This document shows, piece by piece, positions 6,181 to 6,709 of a stretch of 6,709 bases of DNA (position 1 is the first letter of the stretch; every line of letters starts with the position of its first letter). The DNA is from Eubacterium sp. UBA3279 (GTDB lineage Bacteria; Bacillota; Clostridia; Lachnospirales; Lachnospiraceae). The notes below the pieces were generated by a model. That model did no database searches, was not told where the DNA came from, and saw only the letters and a program-made list of their open reading frames with translations. Location: assembly GCA_002361775.1 (NCBI GenBank), contig DETV01000012.1, positions 1-6,709 on the forward strand, read 5' to 3'. The translations under genes and the position numbers were made by a program.

Positions 6181-6561
6181 TTAATTCTCATATTCAGTGT
6201 ATATCTCGTCAATCAACTGATGTACTTCTTCCCGGCTGATATTTTTACATATCCCTTTTGCAAGCGCAACCTGCAAATCTTCCCGCAATTCTTCCATAGC
6301 AAACAATTTATTGGAATCTATGCAAATAACGGCTCCCCGCCGCCGGTCAATTGATACGATACCTTCCTGCCGTAATACAGAATATGCTTTATTGACCGTA
6401 TGCATGTTAATCCCTATCACATCTGCCAATTGCCGAACGGAGGGAAGAGTATCTCCATCATGGAGACGGGAGGCTGCAATCCCCAGAATAATCTGGTTTC
6501 TGAGCTGCATATAGATTGCCTCATCACTGTTAAAATCAATTTCTATCAAATCAATCTGCAT
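6181..6561 (-). CDS. GntR-family transcriptional regulator, short YtrA-type
   Basis: This is a DNA-binding repressor-type protein of 126 residues. An N-terminal winged helix-turn-helix occupies about residues 13-80, with the GntR signature DTLPSVRQLADVIGIN (about 37-52), the recognition-helix segment TVNKAYSVLRQEG (55-67) and the wing RRRG (73-76). The remaining 45 or so residues are a short helical tail with no FadR, HutC or aminotransferase-like effector domain, which is typical of the YtrA subfamily. YtrA regulators usually sit beside ABC-transporter genes; here the neighbour is clpC, 50 bases downstream. I start it at ATG 6561 because AAGGCGGTGA, nine of ten bases of the ideal Shine-Dalgarno, ends four bases before it. 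A GTG six codons upstream (6579) would overlap that site. A 21-bp palindrome over its promoter suggests autorepression. The ligand is unknown. Confidence 0.93.
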   Translation of the reverse strand: MQIDLIEIDFNSDEAIYMQLRNQIILGIAASRLHDGDTLPSVRQLADVIGINMHTVNKAYSVLRQEGIVSIDRRRGAVICIDSNKLFAMEELREDLQVALAKGICKNISREEVHQLIDEIYTEYEN

Positions 6562-6580
6562 CTTCTCACCGCCTTTCACC

Positions 6581-6601
6581 TGTTATAGAGATATTATAAC
6601 A
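6581..6601. promoter_or_regulatory. 21-bp palindromic operator candidate for the GntR-type regulator
   Basis: TGTTATA (6581-6587) and TATAACA (6595-6601) are perfect inverted 7-base arms with a 7-base spacer. The centre-to-centre distance is about 14 bases, suited to a winged-helix dimer. The site covers the -10 region of the regulator's own promoter and ends 20 bases before the chosen ATG, a classic place for autorepression. Binding by this protein is inferred from position and symmetry. Confidence 0.6.
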
Positions 6602-6621
6602 AATCTCCTTTTTTGGCAAGC
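6593..6621 (-). promoter_or_regulatory. Extended -10 promoter for the regulator-clpC transcription unit
   Basis: On the minus strand TG-T-TATAAT (6601-6593) is an exact extended -10. A TTGCCA (6619-6614) lies 15 bases upstream, short of the ideal 17, so the extended -10 probably carries most of the activity. The promoter is downstream of a terminator at 6645-6679 and directly upstream of the regulator's ribosome binding site. It is therefore the likely start of the regulator-clpC unit. Confidence 0.6.
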
Positions 6622-6644
6622 TGAATCTCAATCCTCTTAAACGC

Positions 6645-6679
6645 AAAAAAAGAGAAGTCTTTGCTTAAGACTTCTCTTT
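6645..6679 (-). terminator. Intrinsic terminator of an off-window upstream gene
   Basis: A 13-bp perfect stem (6649-6661 with 6667-6679) with a five-base loop is followed on the minus strand by a run of T from 6651 to 6645. This is a textbook rho-independent terminator for transcription arriving from the right. On the plus strand the stem is followed only by TTTC, so it is at best weakly bidirectional. It isolates the regulator-clpC unit from whatever precedes it. Confidence 0.85.
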
Positions 6680-6686
6680 CATCACT

Positions 6687-6700
6687 GCGCCGGACGGCGC
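6687..6700. repeat. Short GC-rich inverted repeat at the right edge
   Basis: GCGCCG-GA-CGGCGC forms a 6-bp GC stem with a two-base centre, much more GC-rich than the surroundings. It is probably part of the 3' end or 3' untranslated region of the minus-strand gene beyond the window. Minus-strand frames close with stops near 6683 or 6667, but too little coding sequence is present to identify a product. Confidence 0.4.
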
Positions 6701-6709
6701 GAAACACGA

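Noticed and set aside
6562..6579. Six-codon N-terminal extension of the GntR-type regulator from GTG at 6579.
   Set aside because: The extension overlaps the near-perfect Shine-Dalgarno AAGGCGGTGA that fits the ATG at 6561.
6562..6709. CtsR or HrcA (CIRCE) heat-shock operators upstream of the clpC unit.
   Set aside because: No tandem GGTCAAA-type heptads and no TTAGCACTC-N9-GAGTGCTAA pattern are present by eye. The only clear symmetric site is the GntR-type palindrome.
1..6709. CRISPR array, prophage, toxin-antitoxin or defence island.
   Set aside because: There is no spaced repeat array, integrase, phage structural gene or small toxin pair. The genes are housekeeping types with uniform composition and direction.

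Overview
The window looks like chromosomal core sequence from a low-GC Gram-positive anaerobe of class Clostridia, most likely Lachnospiraceae. The base composition is AT-leaning, Shine-Dalgarno sites are strong GGAGG types, the clpC-radA neighbourhood is typical of Firmicutes, and the small protein between clpC and radA resembles one I associate with Lachnospiraceae. The family call is inference; no rRNA gene lies inside the window.

All five genes are on the minus strand, so transcription runs from the right end to the left end. From right to left: an intrinsic terminator of an off-window gene (about 6645-6679); an extended -10 promoter overlapped by a 21-bp palindrome; a short YtrA-type GntR regulator (6181-6561); the AAA+ unfoldase ClpC (3683-6130); a 137-residue conserved protein of unknown function (3174-3587); a 125-base structured leader containing a terminator-like hairpin and a possible internal promoter; the DNA repair ATPase RadA/Sms (1654-3033); a MATE-family efflux transporter (237-1613); and, in the last 236 bases, a tandem array of very strong sigma-A promoters that fires leftward out of the window. 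That array (two complete promoters with 17-bp spacers and a third cut by the window edge) looks like the upstream region of a ribosomal RNA operon.

Functionally, clpC and radA are the classic neighbours of the Bacillus ctsR-mcsA-mcsB-clpC-radA-disA cluster. Here ctsR, mcsA and mcsB are not next to clpC and disA does not follow radA. A GntR-type repressor gene sits where the heat-shock regulator would be expected, and I see no CtsR or CIRCE operator. The regulator probably represses its own promoter and may thereby control clpC. ClpC would unfold proteins for ClpP. RadA would act in recombination and branch migration. The transporter would export small molecules.

I see no prophage, insertion sequence, CRISPR array, defence system or other obviously new multi-gene system. 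The most interesting material is non-coding: the tandem promoter array with its duplicated 28-bp upstream module and leader hairpin, the terminator-like element just ahead of the radA ribosome binding site, and the regulator/operator arrangement upstream of clpC.
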